Numbered from the stretch's first letter, positions 46,240-60,404 are shown. The stretch: DNA of 64,000 bases from Strigops habroptila (GCF_004027225.2 NC_044283.2:14030992-14094991), one strand, 5' to 3'. Notes: generated from the letters alone by a model not told the origin. Numbers and translations: made by a program.

Positions 46240-48555
46240 CTTGCACTGGAGATTAGATTGCTTTCCAAGAATTAGAATCCTAACACTGTTTCTCCATTCT
46301 ACATTAACAAGCTCTTTAGGAGTTGGGTTTTGTTCTCATTAGTAGAGCAAAACTGTAATCTTAATTAAGCAAATGAGTCAGACAAAGACTGACATATGCA
46401 AATTAGAAAGAAGCCTGGTAGGCAAGAGGAACAAAGAAAGAGAGGCAAAAGACTTCAGAAAAGCAGTAGTGTCACAGAATAATTCCTCTAACTACAGGGA
46501 ACTACTGAAATGAGTGTAGTGAAGAAGATGTGATGGTGTATCCAGAAAAAAGTGTAATCCAAAAAGCAATACTAAGAGCTCTGGAAGTGCCACTTTCTCA
46601 GCTCCAATATATAACCACCAAAATGTTCATGTACGTGGGGGATTACTCAGTCTAACAAAGGGAACTCTTACTTGTGCAACATTTACAAGGACAGTGTTGA
46701 AATGAACTATAGCCAGGTTGGTATCATTTTCCATGTTGTGAAAATCTGATTCCGAACTATTTAAGTATTCTTAAGAGACCTTTGTTTTCCATGAGCTTCT
46801 CTGAGCTTGATTTTTAAGTAGAGTCTGCCAAGATGACCCCACTGGAAGGGGAATCAAAGCCTCTTAGCTGAGAAGCTCCTTAAGTGAGATTAGATTAACT
46901 CTATTTGTAACCAATTTCTTAAATGACTATACTCAGGGGATTCAATGTGTTAAATGTCAGGAAACTCCTCCTATTGCATAGCAAGTAGTTCTAACATGCT
47001 ACTAATCAAACTGCAGTATATTCAGTAAGAGTCTTTCCAATAACTTTAGGTCTGTAAAGTTCAATGATTCACAAATTTAATACTTGCTAGGCAGTACAAA
47101 AAGAAAACTTCTGTTTCGGAAGGCTTTAATGTACATGCAGAAAATGCAATGCGAAGTGGCAGAACAAAAATTAAATATAGCTGTGAAGCTTCACATGGCC
47201 ACCACAGCTCTATTCCTCTGCGTGCAGACATTATGACAGAGTTGTTTTTTTAAGAGTGGAGTTATTCATGCTTTAAAAGTGGGTTGCTAAATATAGTTGA
47301 TAATGATCTAAATTTCTCCTAGAATTTCTTGATCATATGTAATGACTAACTTTCACAACGCCTAAAGAGCCAAAAGCTAAAATCATCAACACTGAACTGT
47401 CCAGAAAGTATCAGTGATCTATCTGCTATAGAAAGACAAAGGCTTACATCCTTAAGGGAATCAAATGTTTAAATCCTATTTAAATTGACCTCTTCCCACT
47501 GAAACCACTGAGAATTAGGTCTTTACATAGAAGTTAAAACCTAAATGTTTCTGTGTTGTTGCACCAAAGAAATCACCTGCAATATCTGTGCATCTAATGG
47601 AAACATCGTAGGGAGATATTAAACTGTTTTATCAAGTCATATATTGATTGTTGTGCCACCTGTGAGCATCTTTGGGCTATGTAACAATTGAAAATGAGGG
47701 AAAATAGATTTTGGATCAGTTTACATGTGAGACAACATATCTATGAATTACTGTAGGCATACACCTCTTGGATCAACTCATGTTAGCCAAATATTATAAG
47801 GAAGACTTTTGAATTTTTAGAAAGAGAACTCTGTGATGTTGGTGAGGATTTTGACATGATTGTTAATGATGGCACGTTCTTAGACAAGAGGCTTAACAGC
47901 ACTTACTGGCGGGAGCACTAGATTGTCCTGTGTGCCTGTTTGTTAGATGACATTAGATGACATTCCTCACTAAAAAGGAAAAATTCTAGAAATGATTGAG
48001 TTTGTGATGGAGAATATTTCCTGTAGATGGTCACATCTTCACTTCTGTTGTGGCAGAACATGTTCGCAGACATTTTCTTCTTTCAGTTTTCCCCTTCTAA
48101 ACAGGTCGCCTTTCTGGCTGCGCACACTTGCTTGCATGGTCTTGAGATGGACACTGGGAAAAGCTCTACGCTGGAGCAAGAAAAGTCCTGTGTCTCAGTG
48201 TGGGGCCACGTTCATTACAAGGCAACACTACTGTTGTTTTCCTATATGAGAATTGCTCATGAATTGGAAGTCAAAGGGCAGCATGTAGCTGTGGGTGTCC
48301 ACAGAGATTTAAATACACAAGGGGCATTTCTACTGAGGATACACAATTGAAGAGCAGAATAATGAGAGATGCAGGTGGATGAAACTGAACAAACACGCAA
48401 AGTGCTTTGAGGTGGGAATGCATCTATAGCTACTTCATTAATGTATATTCACACTGCATCTCAGTTAATCTGCTTCCAAGGGTTTAATGATATCTTAAAT
48501 ACCAAATGGTTGATAGCAAGTATGTTTCATTCTGTACATAATACTTAAATAAAAT

Positions 48556-48640
48556 ATCACAGAATAGCAGAATTGTTGAGGTTAGAAGGGACCTCCGGAG
48601 ATGGTCTAGTCCATTCCTCCCTAGTCAATGGGCGGTCAGC
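48556..48640 (-). mobile_element. CR1 3'-tail fragment
   Basis: The plus strand reads ATCACAGAATAGCAGAATTG, then GGTTAGAAGGGACCTCCGGAG and GTCTAGTCCA, the reverse complement of the CR1 3' end. It is about 85 bp long. Confidence 0.9.
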
Positions 48641-49107
48641 TAGTATAGTTCTGGTTAACCCACAATATATACCAAATTCTAGCAACACACAATTAACCCT
48701 TTAGCAATCCGTTTATCAGTTACATGCAGAGGCACAAGGACACATGCACGTACATACACCTGGCCATTTAATTCAAAAAGGTATTATAAATAACACCATG
48801 TGTTCTTACAAATTCACTCTTGTTGCTTTAAGGTCAAGACTGAATTATTCAAAGTATGGACTTTCATTTGGATTTGCATCTACAGTTAGTTGTTTTGCAT
48901 GGAAACATCTATTCTTGCATCATGATGCTGTACCCAGCTTTTACACATATGGGAAAGCAACTAAGAGCACATTCTCCCCACATTCAAATTTAATGCAGCA
49001 TCCATAATCTAGGGCACCCGGTATTGACTTTAAGAACTTTTTAAATCACCCAGTTTACAAGTCCCAGTATAGCACAGTAAAATACATGCTAAGAGCTTTG
49101 ATTTTTG

Positions 49108-49138
49108 TTTATTTATTTTTTTTTATTTTTTTTTTTTA
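49108..49138. repeat. T-rich low-complexity tract
   Basis: TTTATTTATTTT grading into long T runs. It could be the reverse complement of a poly-A tail, but no adjacent element was recognised. Confidence 0.85.
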
Positions 49139-49582
49139 CTGTTGCTATTTCAGGAACACTGAGGATTTATGTTCTAAAAACATTTCTGGCAGATAGAATT
49201 GTTAAATCATTCAGATGCTGGTTCTCTCAGTGTAGAACAGTGAATTTATAGGTATGATATATTCTCAACCATGAACTTCAGCACCTAAAAGCCATTATTT
49301 ACCACATCAGGCTTTGCAGGACTCAGTACTGAGAAGAGAGAGACCACCCTGACATGGCCAAGTACACTGCAGTATTGAGTATGTAAAGAAACAGTTACCT
49401 TCACAGAAGAGTAGAATTGTGATTAACAGAGGGTGGTTGCTAGTCACTGTTTTTATACATGCTCTGTGAACCTCAGAGTCACAATGGACAAGAGTTTTGA
49501 GTCTCTTGTTATAATTTGCAAAGAATGGAGCTGTATAAAATATGGCTTTTGAGCAAACAGTTGTGTCAGTCACCATATGTCC

Positions 49583-49950
49583 CCTTACCCTGGTTTCAGC
49601 TGGGATAGAGTTAATTTTCTTCCTAGTAGATGGTACAGTTCTGTTTTTTGGCTCTAGTCTGAGAACAATGCTGATAGCACACCAATGTTTTAGTTGTTGC
49701 CAAGTAGCACTTACCCTGATCAAGGACTTTTCAGTCTCTCATGCTCTACCAGTGAGGAGGGGCACGGGAAGCCAGGAGGAAGCCGAGACAGGACGCCTGA
49801 CCCAAACTAGCCAAAGGGGTATTCCATACCACAGCACGTCATGCCCAGTATATAAACTGGGGGAATTGCCTGGGGGAAGACAATTGCTGCTCAGGGACAG
49901 GCTGACTATAATTTTTAACTGTGCATTGTGAAAAATATCAACATAGTTTA
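49583..49950 (+). mobile_element. Partial ERV LTR (5' part)
   Basis: This is the 5' portion of an LTR that I recognise as widespread in birds: a GCTGGGATAGAGTTAATTTT start, AGCACTTACCCTGATCAAGG, CCAAAGGGGTATTCCATACC, and a promoter TATA box in CCAGTATATAAACTGGGG. The typical 3' half is missing, so this is a truncated solo LTR. The element at 62.95-63.4 kb is homologous but inverted. No coding sequence accompanies it. Confidence 0.8.
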
Positions 49951-50962
49951 AAGAGAGTATTTTCTGATCTAAGGGGAAGACTGCTACTGTCTGGAGACCA
50001 CCTGTGGGCCTGCAGTGCTGCAGGCTGTGGAGACATTTGGTTCTGTACAAGTGACATCTCACATTAGTCAGTGCATGAATAAGCACTGACTAATAAGCCC
50101 ATCTTCCTGAGCTGTGCAAGTATCCTTGTTTTCCTTTCTTTGCATAAATGTCATATCTTAGTAATTTCAAAAAGCATCCTAATGGTCCTTCACCAGACTC
50201 AGAGCACAGTATTGCTGCTGTTCATTCACAGCAGTGCAGAAGCAGTAACTTGTAAGTAGTCATGAAACAGCACACAATTTTGATTTTACTACAGAATGCT
50301 TTTTGTGCACACATAAGAAACACCTTAGATAAACTCATATTAAATTATTCATTTATGTGTACCGAAGGACCTTTGAAATTTGGATTAATGCTTTTTTTCC
50401 CAGAAGTTCTATGGCAACACACCAATGCATGTTAGTAGCTTCAGTAAAATAGTTTAGTTTTGAAGACGACAAGCAATGAAGAAAGGCACATTTCAGGCAA
50501 GCTTGGTCATCCAAAGTGCTCTTTTTTTCGGCTTTTACATGGGGCATCTCAGCTCAGACAGCACAAATACAGAGCTCTTTTTGCATATTGAAGTGGAAAT
50601 TCAGACACTAGAACATTTCCTCAAATTGAATTTCTTTAGGAAAACAGAGAGATACTTTCTACATTAAAGTCTCAGAAGAATAACTTACTGCATTAATGAT
50701 GGAACTCATAATGCCTGATTTATAAGGCTTAGTGTACTCTATATACACTCCTCATGCTGTACTACATCAGGATTCTCTTCCTGTGTCCCCTGTGACATTC
50801 TTTGCACTTGTAATGCCTCCAGTAACCTTCACTTAATAGCTAACCATCATTGCCACACAAGTCTTTCTCATATGTTACTTCAGTACAGCTGTGTCCAGTA
50901 TGGAGCTATGGTGATGCTGTTTGGGTTTTGGCAGGGCAGACAGAAGACTGTTGAGTTTTTAT

Positions 50963-50988
50963 GGGGGGAGGTGGCGGCGGGGGGGGGG
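50963..50988 (+). repeat. G-rich run with G-quadruplex potential
   Basis: Six G, then AGGTGGCGGC, then ten G in a row. It is isolated in AT-rich DNA. Confidence 0.8.
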
Positions 50989-51083
50989 CTTACCTTGAGG
51001 GACTCTAATTTATGTTGTTTTCCTCTGCTTTGAAGACAATTATGTTCCTACAGGTTTCATGAAAATGGAATCATAAGCATGGA

Positions 51084-51437
51084 ATCATAATCATAGAATC
51101 ATAGAATACCAAATTGAAAGGGACCTCAAGGATCATCTGGTCCAACCTTTCTCGGCAAAGCATGACCTAGACTGGATGTCCAGCATGCTGTCCAGCTGAA
51201 TGCTAAAAGTGTCCAATATTGAGGAATCCACCACTTCCCTGGGGAGATTGTTCCAGTAGCTGATTGTTCTCATTGTGAAATATTTTCCTCTTGTGTTCAG
51301 TCTAATCTCCCCAGGAGTAAGTTATGCCCTACATCCATCACCCCATGTCTTTTCCGTATGACACCTTGTAAAAAGAGAGTCTCCATCTTTGTTGTAGCCA
51401 CCGTTTAAATACTGGAACAACTGGTGAAACTTGTAGG
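51084..51437 (-). mobile_element. CR1 3'-end fragment (about 350 bp)
   Basis: The plus strand begins AATCATAGAATCATAGAATA, then AAAGGGACCTCAAGGATCAT and CTGGTCCAACC, followed by the reverse complement of the CR1 3'UTR and the last coding part (CACCACTTCCCTGGGGAGA, TTGTTCCAGTAGCTGATTG, TTTAAATACTGGAACAACTG). The terminal octamers are intact. A compound microsatellite begins about 85 bp to the right. Confidence 0.92.
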
Positions 51438-51520
51438 AATCTCATTATCTTTGGGACTACAATTCTCTGTCAAACCTGGCTGATACTAGACAATGGCTCA
51501 CAAATTGTGAGGGGCATTGA

Positions 51521-51598
51521 TGGCTGGTTGGCTGGCTGGCTGGCTGACTGGATGGATGGATGGATGGATGGATGGATGGATGGATGGATGGATGGATG
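51521..51598. repeat. Compound tetranucleotide microsatellite (TGGC)n(TGGA)n
   Basis: About six imperfect TGGC units (51521-51546) run into about twelve TGGA units (51549-51598). All frames stay open through it, so several small spurious frames arise, with repeating WLAG and WMDG peptides. Confidence 0.97.
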
Positions 51599-54500
51599 CT
51601 CACTACAGTCACAAAAGCCCATTTCTGAGGAAACTAGAATGCAGCAATGGCTTGCTTCAGGCATATGTTCAAAGTCTAAAAATGCAGCATGACTTGTCTC
51701 TTCCAAAACCTAAAAATAGGGAAATGCTTTACTTATTGGTTGTTTGCATTTAAGTAATAGAAAACAAGTCTGCCCCAATGTATCATCAATAAAACTAAAT
51801 TGTTAAGCAGCATTAATAATTTTAGCAAATAGAGGCAGCCAAATGTAACAACTCCTTTTGGCATTTTGTGGCAACAGGCATTACGGTTTCTCTGGTTTTG
51901 GGAAAAGAAATAGGCAATCAAGTTGTGCACAGACACTTGGGGTGTGAAAGTTACCGGTGCTGTAGTTTGGCAGTGGAGAAAGAGCCTTGAGAGAAGAGAA
52001 GCAAATTTCCTGTGGTTTCTCAGTGTATTTGTGTGAATGCTTTTTGTATCTGTTATCTGTATGTCTGGGTATGTATATACGTCATATATATGCACACTGT
52101 GTGCATGTGCCTACTGGGAATACATTGCCTTCTGACAATGATACTTTGCCTACAGATGCTAATACTTTCAAATAATAGAGCTGGTCTGTACCCAGTGAGA
52201 TATATTAAAGACTAGATACCTTGCAGCACTGCCTTAGCATTCTGAGACTTCTAAGCATAAACAACCTCTGTTTAGATAGATGTTTAATTTCCTAAGTGAA
52301 GGAAAACGGTAGGGTGGTTATGGTTTCCCAAAGGAAGACTAGTCATTATTAAAGGAGCATTTATAAAAGTTATATTCTGACTGTGAAGGCATATTTTCCA
52401 GGAAGAATTATTGAAAAGGACCAAAACATAAGAGCTCTACATTCTGTGTAACAGCATTATTTTGTCTTTGATGTAGACAGACACCATCTGATATGCCTCC
52501 CACATTCCAGAAAGCCTGAATTTGCTGAGGGAATGGGCAGAGGCGATGCTGACAGGTGAACAAGCAAGAGGGAAAAGTAGCTCTTGCTTCTCACTTGGGT
52601 TTCAGCTTACTCCCAGGGCCTTTCTAACAAGGATACAGGATTAAAAAAAATTTACAACTGTTTTCTTTACAGATCAGTGAGATTGATGGCAAGTGTCAGT
52701 CGGTGTAGAAATGAGTCCAGGATCATCTGAAACTGTGCCATAGTCTAAAAATAAAAGGAATTTCTATTTTCTTTTTCTTTTCCTTTTCTCCTCAGAAAGC
52801 AGTCATGCAATATTAACTTCAGCCCAGCAGGACTGCCTGTGTGTGAGTGTGGGGATTGAGAAATGCAGATGATGTGAGAACATGAGGAACGCAGAACTGA
52901 GTGAGTGCGCTTGGGAAGCAGCAGCTCTGCCATGAGGTCAGTGTAAATCTGAGGGAACTGTTTTTCACTCTGTGTGCTGGGCTAGGGCTTTTCCACAGGA
53001 ACCATGCTTCTGTAGACACTCCTGAGTAAACATCTATCTTGCTGGTGTACTTTGAGCAGCAAAACATAGAAGGGTGAAAACACAGGATTTCTTCCTTGTG
53101 TTCAAGTCAGGTCAGCCATGTTCCCCACAGTCATACTGCACCATTACATGGGCTGATGTGTTACGCTCTCAGGATCTGCACAAGCAAACACAGCATTTTG
53201 GATTGCATTGAAAATGCGTTCTTTGGCCTCTCTGAATGAAGCAGAAAGTGGCTCCTCAATGAGAACCACTGGTTGTTGTTTAGGGATGAGGGAAGTATAA
53301 GTGTTTGTTTAGCTGTCCTATCATGACATTTCATTCTGGCAAACCAGAATCTCTGCAGCAAATTAGAGTTTAACAAAGCAGATCCTGTTGGTTAAGCTGA
53401 TTCATTCCTGCAAAGAAAGAGGTCCCCATGATAACTTCTCTGATACATTTCTGGAAACAGTGAAGTTGCAGGATGCATGGCTGGAGTGGAGATAGAGCTT
53501 CCCCTAGCTGCAGAAATGAGTGAAGAAGGCTGCCAGTACTTCAGATCTGGCAAAGTTAATGTACTGCATCCATATATGGATCAACGTCAAACCCAGTAGC
53601 ATCAGAGAACCAAAAGATAAAAAGTCCTTTTTAGGAACCACTTAGTATTACACAAAAATGTGCAGGATGGCTTAAGGATTATTTTGAGAATAAAAATAAA
53701 CATAATGAAATGAAAGATGCAGTTTGAGCTACTGCCAAAATACTGTTCTGCTAATGCTGCCTGTAGATCAAAGAACATTAATAAATTACTGAAAGAAAAA
53801 GTCCTTCTGAAAAATTAAGAAGAGCATAATAGGATTGTCACAGTTTTAGGGAAAAGTATCTAAAGGCAAAATTAAGAAATCCAGTTACAGATGAAGAATG
53901 CCTGCTCTATGTCTCAATACACTTTCTTTGAAAATGGAGATGTCTGACAGATTATGCCTGTTATGCAGATGATAAATAACTTGGAATTTTTCTTACAAGT
54001 GGTGCAGCAGTCTCTGAGAACAATAGCTTCTGTTGACATCTGGTTTATGAAAATCCTAATCCTTGAAAACATAGCTAAAAACTGCAGATGGCAGCCCTCA
54101 ACCTCTGAAAACACTCCTGCAGATTTAACTGAGCACTCCAGTGACTTTGACTATCTATCTGTGTCATCACTGTGATGAGAAACCCTAACGGAGACCAGCT
54201 GCTTTAGATACGGCACACATTGATAGTGACAGGCAAAGAATTTGCAGCTCAGATAGACAGAGACAAAGGTGAAAAAAGAGGTTGTGGTGTTCCTGTTTCA
54301 CAGAGGGAGGGATAAAAGCACAGGAAAGCAAGGAACTGTGGCCTTCTGTTTCTGTGATAGCAGGGGCAAGCTTGCTCCTTCCCATGTGCCCAGCTATCCA
54401 AAAGCAGAGGCAGCTGCACTAACACGGAGCTGAATCTCAGTGCAGCTTCTGAATTTGAAAGCTGCTATTGGGCCTCCCTTGAAGCTGACTCTTCTTCAGG

Positions 54501-57500
54501 CTAAACAAGGCCAGCTCCCTCAGCCCTTCCACTTAAGGCAGGTGCTCCAGCCCAAGACCTCCTTGTTGATCCCCCTCTGGGATGCCTCATCTATCTTTCT
54601 GGTAGTAGGTGACCCAAAACTGGACAAAATAAATTCTCTTTCAGATTCTTTGGATTCAGAAATGCACCACTTTCAGTTAAAGAAATTCCTTCTATTGAAG
54701 CATTCTTCAAAAGGTGGGTGAGAACTGCAGTATGCAACTGTGAGTTTCAATGCTTTAAAAGGTACAAAAATCTAGTTAATAAAATCTTGGAGTTACTTGT
54801 TTTTGAGAATCATTAAATACCTCAAGAGAGTTTTATGGTTCATAAGACTAGAGTTATAAAAATATAAATTCTCTGTATTGGAGCAAACTGAAACTTGTAA
54901 TTCTTGAGGATTCAATGGTAATATTTCCTGGAGGTCAGTAATTCTCTAATCATCAAGAGCATCACTTTTTTCTACCTTCTTAGAAAAACTTTGTTAGAAA
55001 ACAGATACTGAGCTAATTGGATGCTCCACTAACTTAATATGGTATTTTTTCCTCTCCTAAACATGATGCTCCACCTCCCAGCTGTATAGGATTGTTTCCT
55101 ATTTTTAATTTACTAGCATTTTTCATGGTGCAACCTTAATACACTATTTACAACCTCCCCAGCTACATCTGGGTCAGTATGACAGAGAGCAGGGGGATTT
55201 TCTTGGCGCTACGCCGAAGGATGAAAAATTTTAAATCCTGCATGTGAACGAATCAGGGACCAATGGAATGCTGATTTGATTGAAGAAAATCCTTCATCAC
55301 CCTCACAGAAAAATGCAAGGCACTGAAGAGGATGCTGCCACATGCCTCCCCACCAACAGCGCCTGTGAAACTGGAACAAGCCTTCATGCCAGCAATGTGC
55401 ATGCACAGACAGTGATATCTATCGATGTATATCCTTATATACACAGACATAACTCAGGTGCAGAATTGTAGGCATGTGACATCCCTCCTGGGTGTTGGGG
55501 ACTTTCCCAAGGAATCGAGGCTTCTCCATAGTGTCTCTTCCTGACTGGCCATCTCTGTGCAGGCATCAGTCTATGTCTGATAGTACTAAAAACAGGCTGA
55601 AGAAAAAGGCAGTTGAATTTACAGCAACAAGAGCAAAAGGTTTATATTCCTCAATATTGCAAATGACACGCCTCTGCCAGCAAAGCTCTGAAGCAGCCCT
55701 GCACCAGGAGCCGGCTGTCCCCCTGGGAGACGTGGTGGCAACGACATCTAGTGTCAAGAGCTTAGATAGGTTTCAAACCAGGATCTGCTCCACTCCATGA
55801 AACCTGTCTTAGCCTTGTTTTCTTCCCAGTATCATACCTCCCCAGCCCCCTTTCCTCCTCCCTCCTCTCCCGCCCCAGTAATCTTTTTAACTCATTCTTA
55901 TAGCAGATACTGGATTTGAGGTTGCAACCTCCATAGGACATGGCAAGGGTCTAACTTCGGTTATGTATTACCACATGTATGTGGTTGGTAGACAGATGGG
56001 ACATGCAAAGCAGTGCATCCCCAACTGAAGTTACAATGAAAATAGTTAGCCAGGTTCAGAATCCATGTTGCAGATGACACAGTTTCTCTTTCGTTTGGTT
56101 GTAGAAATTATGTCCAGCTGCCAATCTTGATTGTCTCTGCCCACTATTTTATTGTCAGTGGTCTTAAGTGTTTTTATCCATTTAATCTGTCACAAGTGAG
56201 GGAGATAAAAATAAAACTATTTCATCTATCAGGATTGTTTCTCATGTTCCCATATATATATGGTGTCAGGGTTGACTGCATCCAGGATGAGGAGGGAGAA
56301 CTTTGTCTTTAGAAGGGGAGAAAGATTTTCCAGTGGCAGAACTACCACACAAGACAAGAGTATGCCGGGAAGCTATGACCTCTGTAACCTGATACATCTA
56401 CCTTATAATGTCTAAATAATAAGGTCTTTTTACTGTGTGCTCAGAAGAAATGTGGTGATTTCTATGGGGTTTTGTGATTCTATCAACTTGCGTGTGAGAG
56501 GAACAAATGGAGCAAGATTTTCTGCCTGTAGTATCACACCTTTTCTTCCTCTTGTCCTGGAGATGGGCAGACAGTCCAGACAGATTGACTTGATCCAGTG
56601 ACATAAAAGCATGTGGATTTCTTAGGATCTTTTTAGTGATTATGCCTAAAAAAAGTAAAAATTAAAACCTTAATTTAAAAAATGAAAACAGCAGTTAAAC
56701 AGCTGAGGTTATTATACTCCTGCTTATACCTACTTGCTCTGAATTTAAAGGAAGGGTAAGCTTGGGCATCATCTTGAGCATTATCTGGAGCTCTTTTTGC
56801 CAGAGACTGTAATTTCCAATGCTCATCCCTAGCAGTGACCTTAATGGCTTTTTGCAGTGATCAGGATTCCAGGACTTGCCATTATCTGCACTTTGGATCT
56901 GGTTAAGTAAGTGAAGACATGAAAGGAATCCTTCAGCCAGTTATAAATGTTCCTAGACAATGAAGATGCTCCAACTGTGAGAATCTCTCTCTAAAAGAAG
57001 TCAAAGGGTAGCTTATCTTCTTGCTGAGAATACATTCCAGTCTCATTAGTAGAGTACCATTATGAGACACAGGTAAGATCAGGTCAAAAATGTGAACTGA
57101 AAATAGCTTAGAAGCATAAAGACCAAAGGCAAATATATTTGATCTGAGTGACTACAGCCGCCTTATAAAATTTCCTGCTCAAAAATACAACTTTTTCCAA
57201 ATGTTATGTCAATGTGCAATGAGAAAACATGAAAAATATCAGCCAGTTATGGTCTAGAGTCTTCTCTTGCAATCAAATGTGACATAATGAAACAGTGAGT
57301 TCAGTGAACTGGGAAGGATGCATAAATTCAGTTTATAATGTTCTTGAAATCTGAAGGACTCTGTGACTCGGATTTCAGAGGATGGTATCATTAATCAATG
57401 CCTGTCTTCCAGGAGAGTCCTTGTTCAGAATGACAAGAGTCAGAATTTACTCTTCCCCATTGCAATCACTGTTAAATGTAGAGCCAATTACATATGAAAT

Positions 57501-60309
57501 ATTTATAGTATCTGCCTGCATCCATTTTTACTGAGACATGGAGATATTACAGTAGGTTTGATGTTTCTGAACTGGTGCTCATTCACTTGCCAGTCTCATC
57601 CCTGCTTATGTTGTCTCCTGAGATCTTAGGCTGAAATCCAGGAATTTCTGTTCTTCTTACCAGTCAAAACTGGTGAGTTCATGTTTTGTGACACTGTTCC
57701 CAGGGATATTCCTGGTACCCCCCAGGAGTGTACACCTGTCTTCCTGGAGGCAAGAAGTAGCAGAGATATCTTCTCTGAAACTGCTCAATAACTCCAGTTA
57801 AATTTAGTCCTTAGAGACCATACCAACAATATAGACAATTTTTGCTGTGTGTATAAGTAGTTATCCTTTTCTACTAAGCCGACTCTATCTTTTAACTTTA
57901 TTATCAGAATAGTATTATATTCTGTTATTGGTTAGTGGGCTTTCTGCACCTTTTGGGGAAATGGCAGCTTCAGGCTTGCTTGAAGAGCTTTTTGTGGCAG
58001 CTGCTAACCTAAATGCAAAGTGTGAGGCTGCCTGCTCCATGCTGGGCAGGGGACACTGCCTGGTAGATGATATTGCACTTTTTCTAGTAGGGCAGGAAAG
58101 ATACAGGTATTCTTCTGACCCTATTCTCCTTGTCTAGCACTGCCCTCACTTTCAATTCATCTCTCTTCCTGGTACAGAATTAAAATCCACTATACTTTTA
58201 GAAATTGCTGACATAAACTTTTTGGTTCCTACAGTGATCAGAAGGTGATGAGAACTCTTATTGGCTGCTGTTTACTCCCCTAAACTGTATTACAGCTGTT
58301 GCTGCCAGCCATAAACTGCTGGGTGGTTGATATTTGGATGATTGAAAGTGAGAAGTGTCTGTTTAGCCTTGGTCCATAGAGAAGAGATTAACAACAGCTC
58401 TGTCAAATGTATTCCCCTATGCAATTTTACTTCTTAATTCTAAATTTATTCAGGTTTCCAAGTTATCCTGAAAAGAATGGGACAGTGGTATCTGTTAAGT
58501 TTTATTGTACGAACAAATGTCAGGATTACATTCATTAATGCCTAGTTATATGCTGCATGTCTTAAAAGTACCCCTCCAGGAGGCAGATTAAGACATAGAA
58601 ATATTACTAATCGTATTTTACTGAATAAGGAACAAGTTTGTTTAATTCTCTTTCTGAGTATTTGCTTCTGTTCTTTTGTTAATCTTTCAAAAATTATTTT
58701 TATCTGAAGAAATTAGGCAGCAACAGTTATTAGCTAATAAAACCTGCCTTAGAGGAATATCCTAAAATATAATTTCCTACTATACATACATGCATTCAAG
58801 ATTTTTTAATATGTTCATGAATTTTCTTGTAACTGACAACTTCTTAGTATTTCATATATAAGACGTGGTACAGATAACTTGTTTGCCTATATATCTGTTA
58901 AGTGCCTGGTCCATTTTGAATTATAAGGCAAAGACTCACATTAGGGAAAAAATTCCCTCTTGCTTGTATCAGACAGCCTAGCTGAAAGTAAAATGGAAAA
59001 AGTTGGAGTTAGGTCACAGCAGAATCCAGGACATCAGTACACAGCTTTGGACAAAGACAGCAAATGTTCTGCAGTTTGTGGTATGGCGCTCAACTCATTG
59101 TTTTCTGTGTTAACCCTGAACAACTTCTTGAACTATTTGTTATTTGTTTTTCACTGGTGAATCATGAATCCACCTGTCCTTGCGTTGTGTGTCCAGTGCT
59201 GTGCTGCAGACTGTCCCTGGCACGGCAGAGTGTGACTCGCCAGCAGCTCGGGATTAACCCTCTCATTGCTGCCCTTCTCTATTGCTTCTGAGAACAGCTC
59301 CATCCTGATGCTCAGGCTCATAACATGTCTTTCTGCTCCTTCCCTCCATTCAATTAAATACAGGTTAACCATACCCGCCGTCCTTCAGGTATCTCTCCTC
59401 TCTTGCTATAACTTCTTTCCTTGCAGCCTTGCTGGGAACTGTCTCTCTTCACTCCCCATCACTCACAACACAACACTCTGCTACACCTGCCATGGTTTCC
59501 CCTTTTTGCCCATTTCCACTGGCTGGTTTAAAAGTCTTATCTTTGTCTTGAAGGCCCTTGTATCTCTATCTCATTCAGCAGTCTGATCTCTCTTGCTCCC
59601 TTGCTCCAGTAATGGCTCCAGTCTTTTCTCTGCGTTATTTTCTTACTTTATTTATCTCTGCAGGACTTCTTCCACACTGTATATTTAGAGCCAGACCTGC
59701 CATCAGAGGTTCAAAACTTTCCTAAAGAGTATTATACTTTCATGAAGTATTTCTGGGAACCCAAGAGACTCTATAAAACTTCACACATTACCAGTTCTTT
59801 AACAATGTGCTAGCGTAAAGGCTTGACTCTCTGGTGTCTCCCTGTCTTAACCTATGTCCATCTGCAGGACTGCAAGCTTTCCAAAGGTCTAGCTCTGACT
59901 GTTATCTCTTTTACCTGCCTAACTGCAATGCCTCACAAGTAACTGTGAGAAATCTGGTAACATACTGCTGTAGGTTTTAAGATGCAAGCTGTATTTTTTA
60001 TTATATTGCATATATGAGCAACCTTTTTTGTTATACTGGGTGACATTTCTTGTTGTGTTGAGATGGTGATTGGGAATGCAAGTGCGGACACTGGGAACAA
60101 ATTTCAGAATAAAATGTGTTTCTTTGGCAATATTTTTCAATCCCAGGGCTTTTTTTCTGTAAGTGTTCCAGAAAAGGAGCTGAGAGATCTCTCTTGCCCC
60201 TGCATTTAAAATACCTTTAAATTTGGGTGAAGTCCTCTGATATTTCTTCCTCACTGACCCCATTGTACATTTATCTCATAGCTGATGATACCTACTCATT
60301 AAGGAAGAT
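51599..60309. other. Intergenic, right part
   Basis: No gene recognised. The only clear element is the CR1 fragment at 54.47-54.64 kb. Open frames are short and without domain signatures. Confidence 0.55.
54473..54635 (-). mobile_element. CR1 internal fragment
   Basis: The plus strand shows TCTTCAGGCTAAACAAGGCC, AGCTCCCTCAGCC, GGTGCTCCAGCCC and GACCCAAAACTGGACA. These are the reverse complement of the CR1 segment encoding the end of the reverse transcriptase. The 3' tail is absent. Confidence 0.85.
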
Positions 60310-60404
60310 GATGGCAGGGGTGATGGAACTAGAGGATCTTAAGGTCCTTTCCAACCCAAACCATTCTATGATTCTATAATTCTGATTCTATGATTCTGTG
60401 ATGT
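60310..60404 (+). mobile_element. CR1 3'-tail fragment with extra octamers
   Basis: GATGGAACTAGAGGATCTTA, then AAGGTCCTTTCCAACCCAAA and several ATTCTATGATTCT-type repeats make up the CR1 3' end in forward orientation. The terminal repeat array is slightly expanded. Confidence 0.92.

Larger units (their letters stand above)
40331..48555. other. Intergenic, upstream of WDR1
   Basis: About 8 kb of AT-rich sequence with only the small microsatellites listed separately. No coding exon, RNA or CR1 was recognised. Any transcript diverging from the CpG island would run into this block. Confidence 0.6.
48641..51083. other. Intergenic around the partial LTR
   Basis: Apart from the LTR at 49.58-49.95 kb, the T-rich tract and the G-run, nothing was recognised. 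Sequence at 49951-50090 may be a rearranged continuation of the LTR but does not match the rest of the family as I know it. Confidence 0.5.

Noticed and set aside
51470-51753. Small frames encoding WMDG or HPSI repeats
   Set aside because: They are translations of the TGGA microsatellite.
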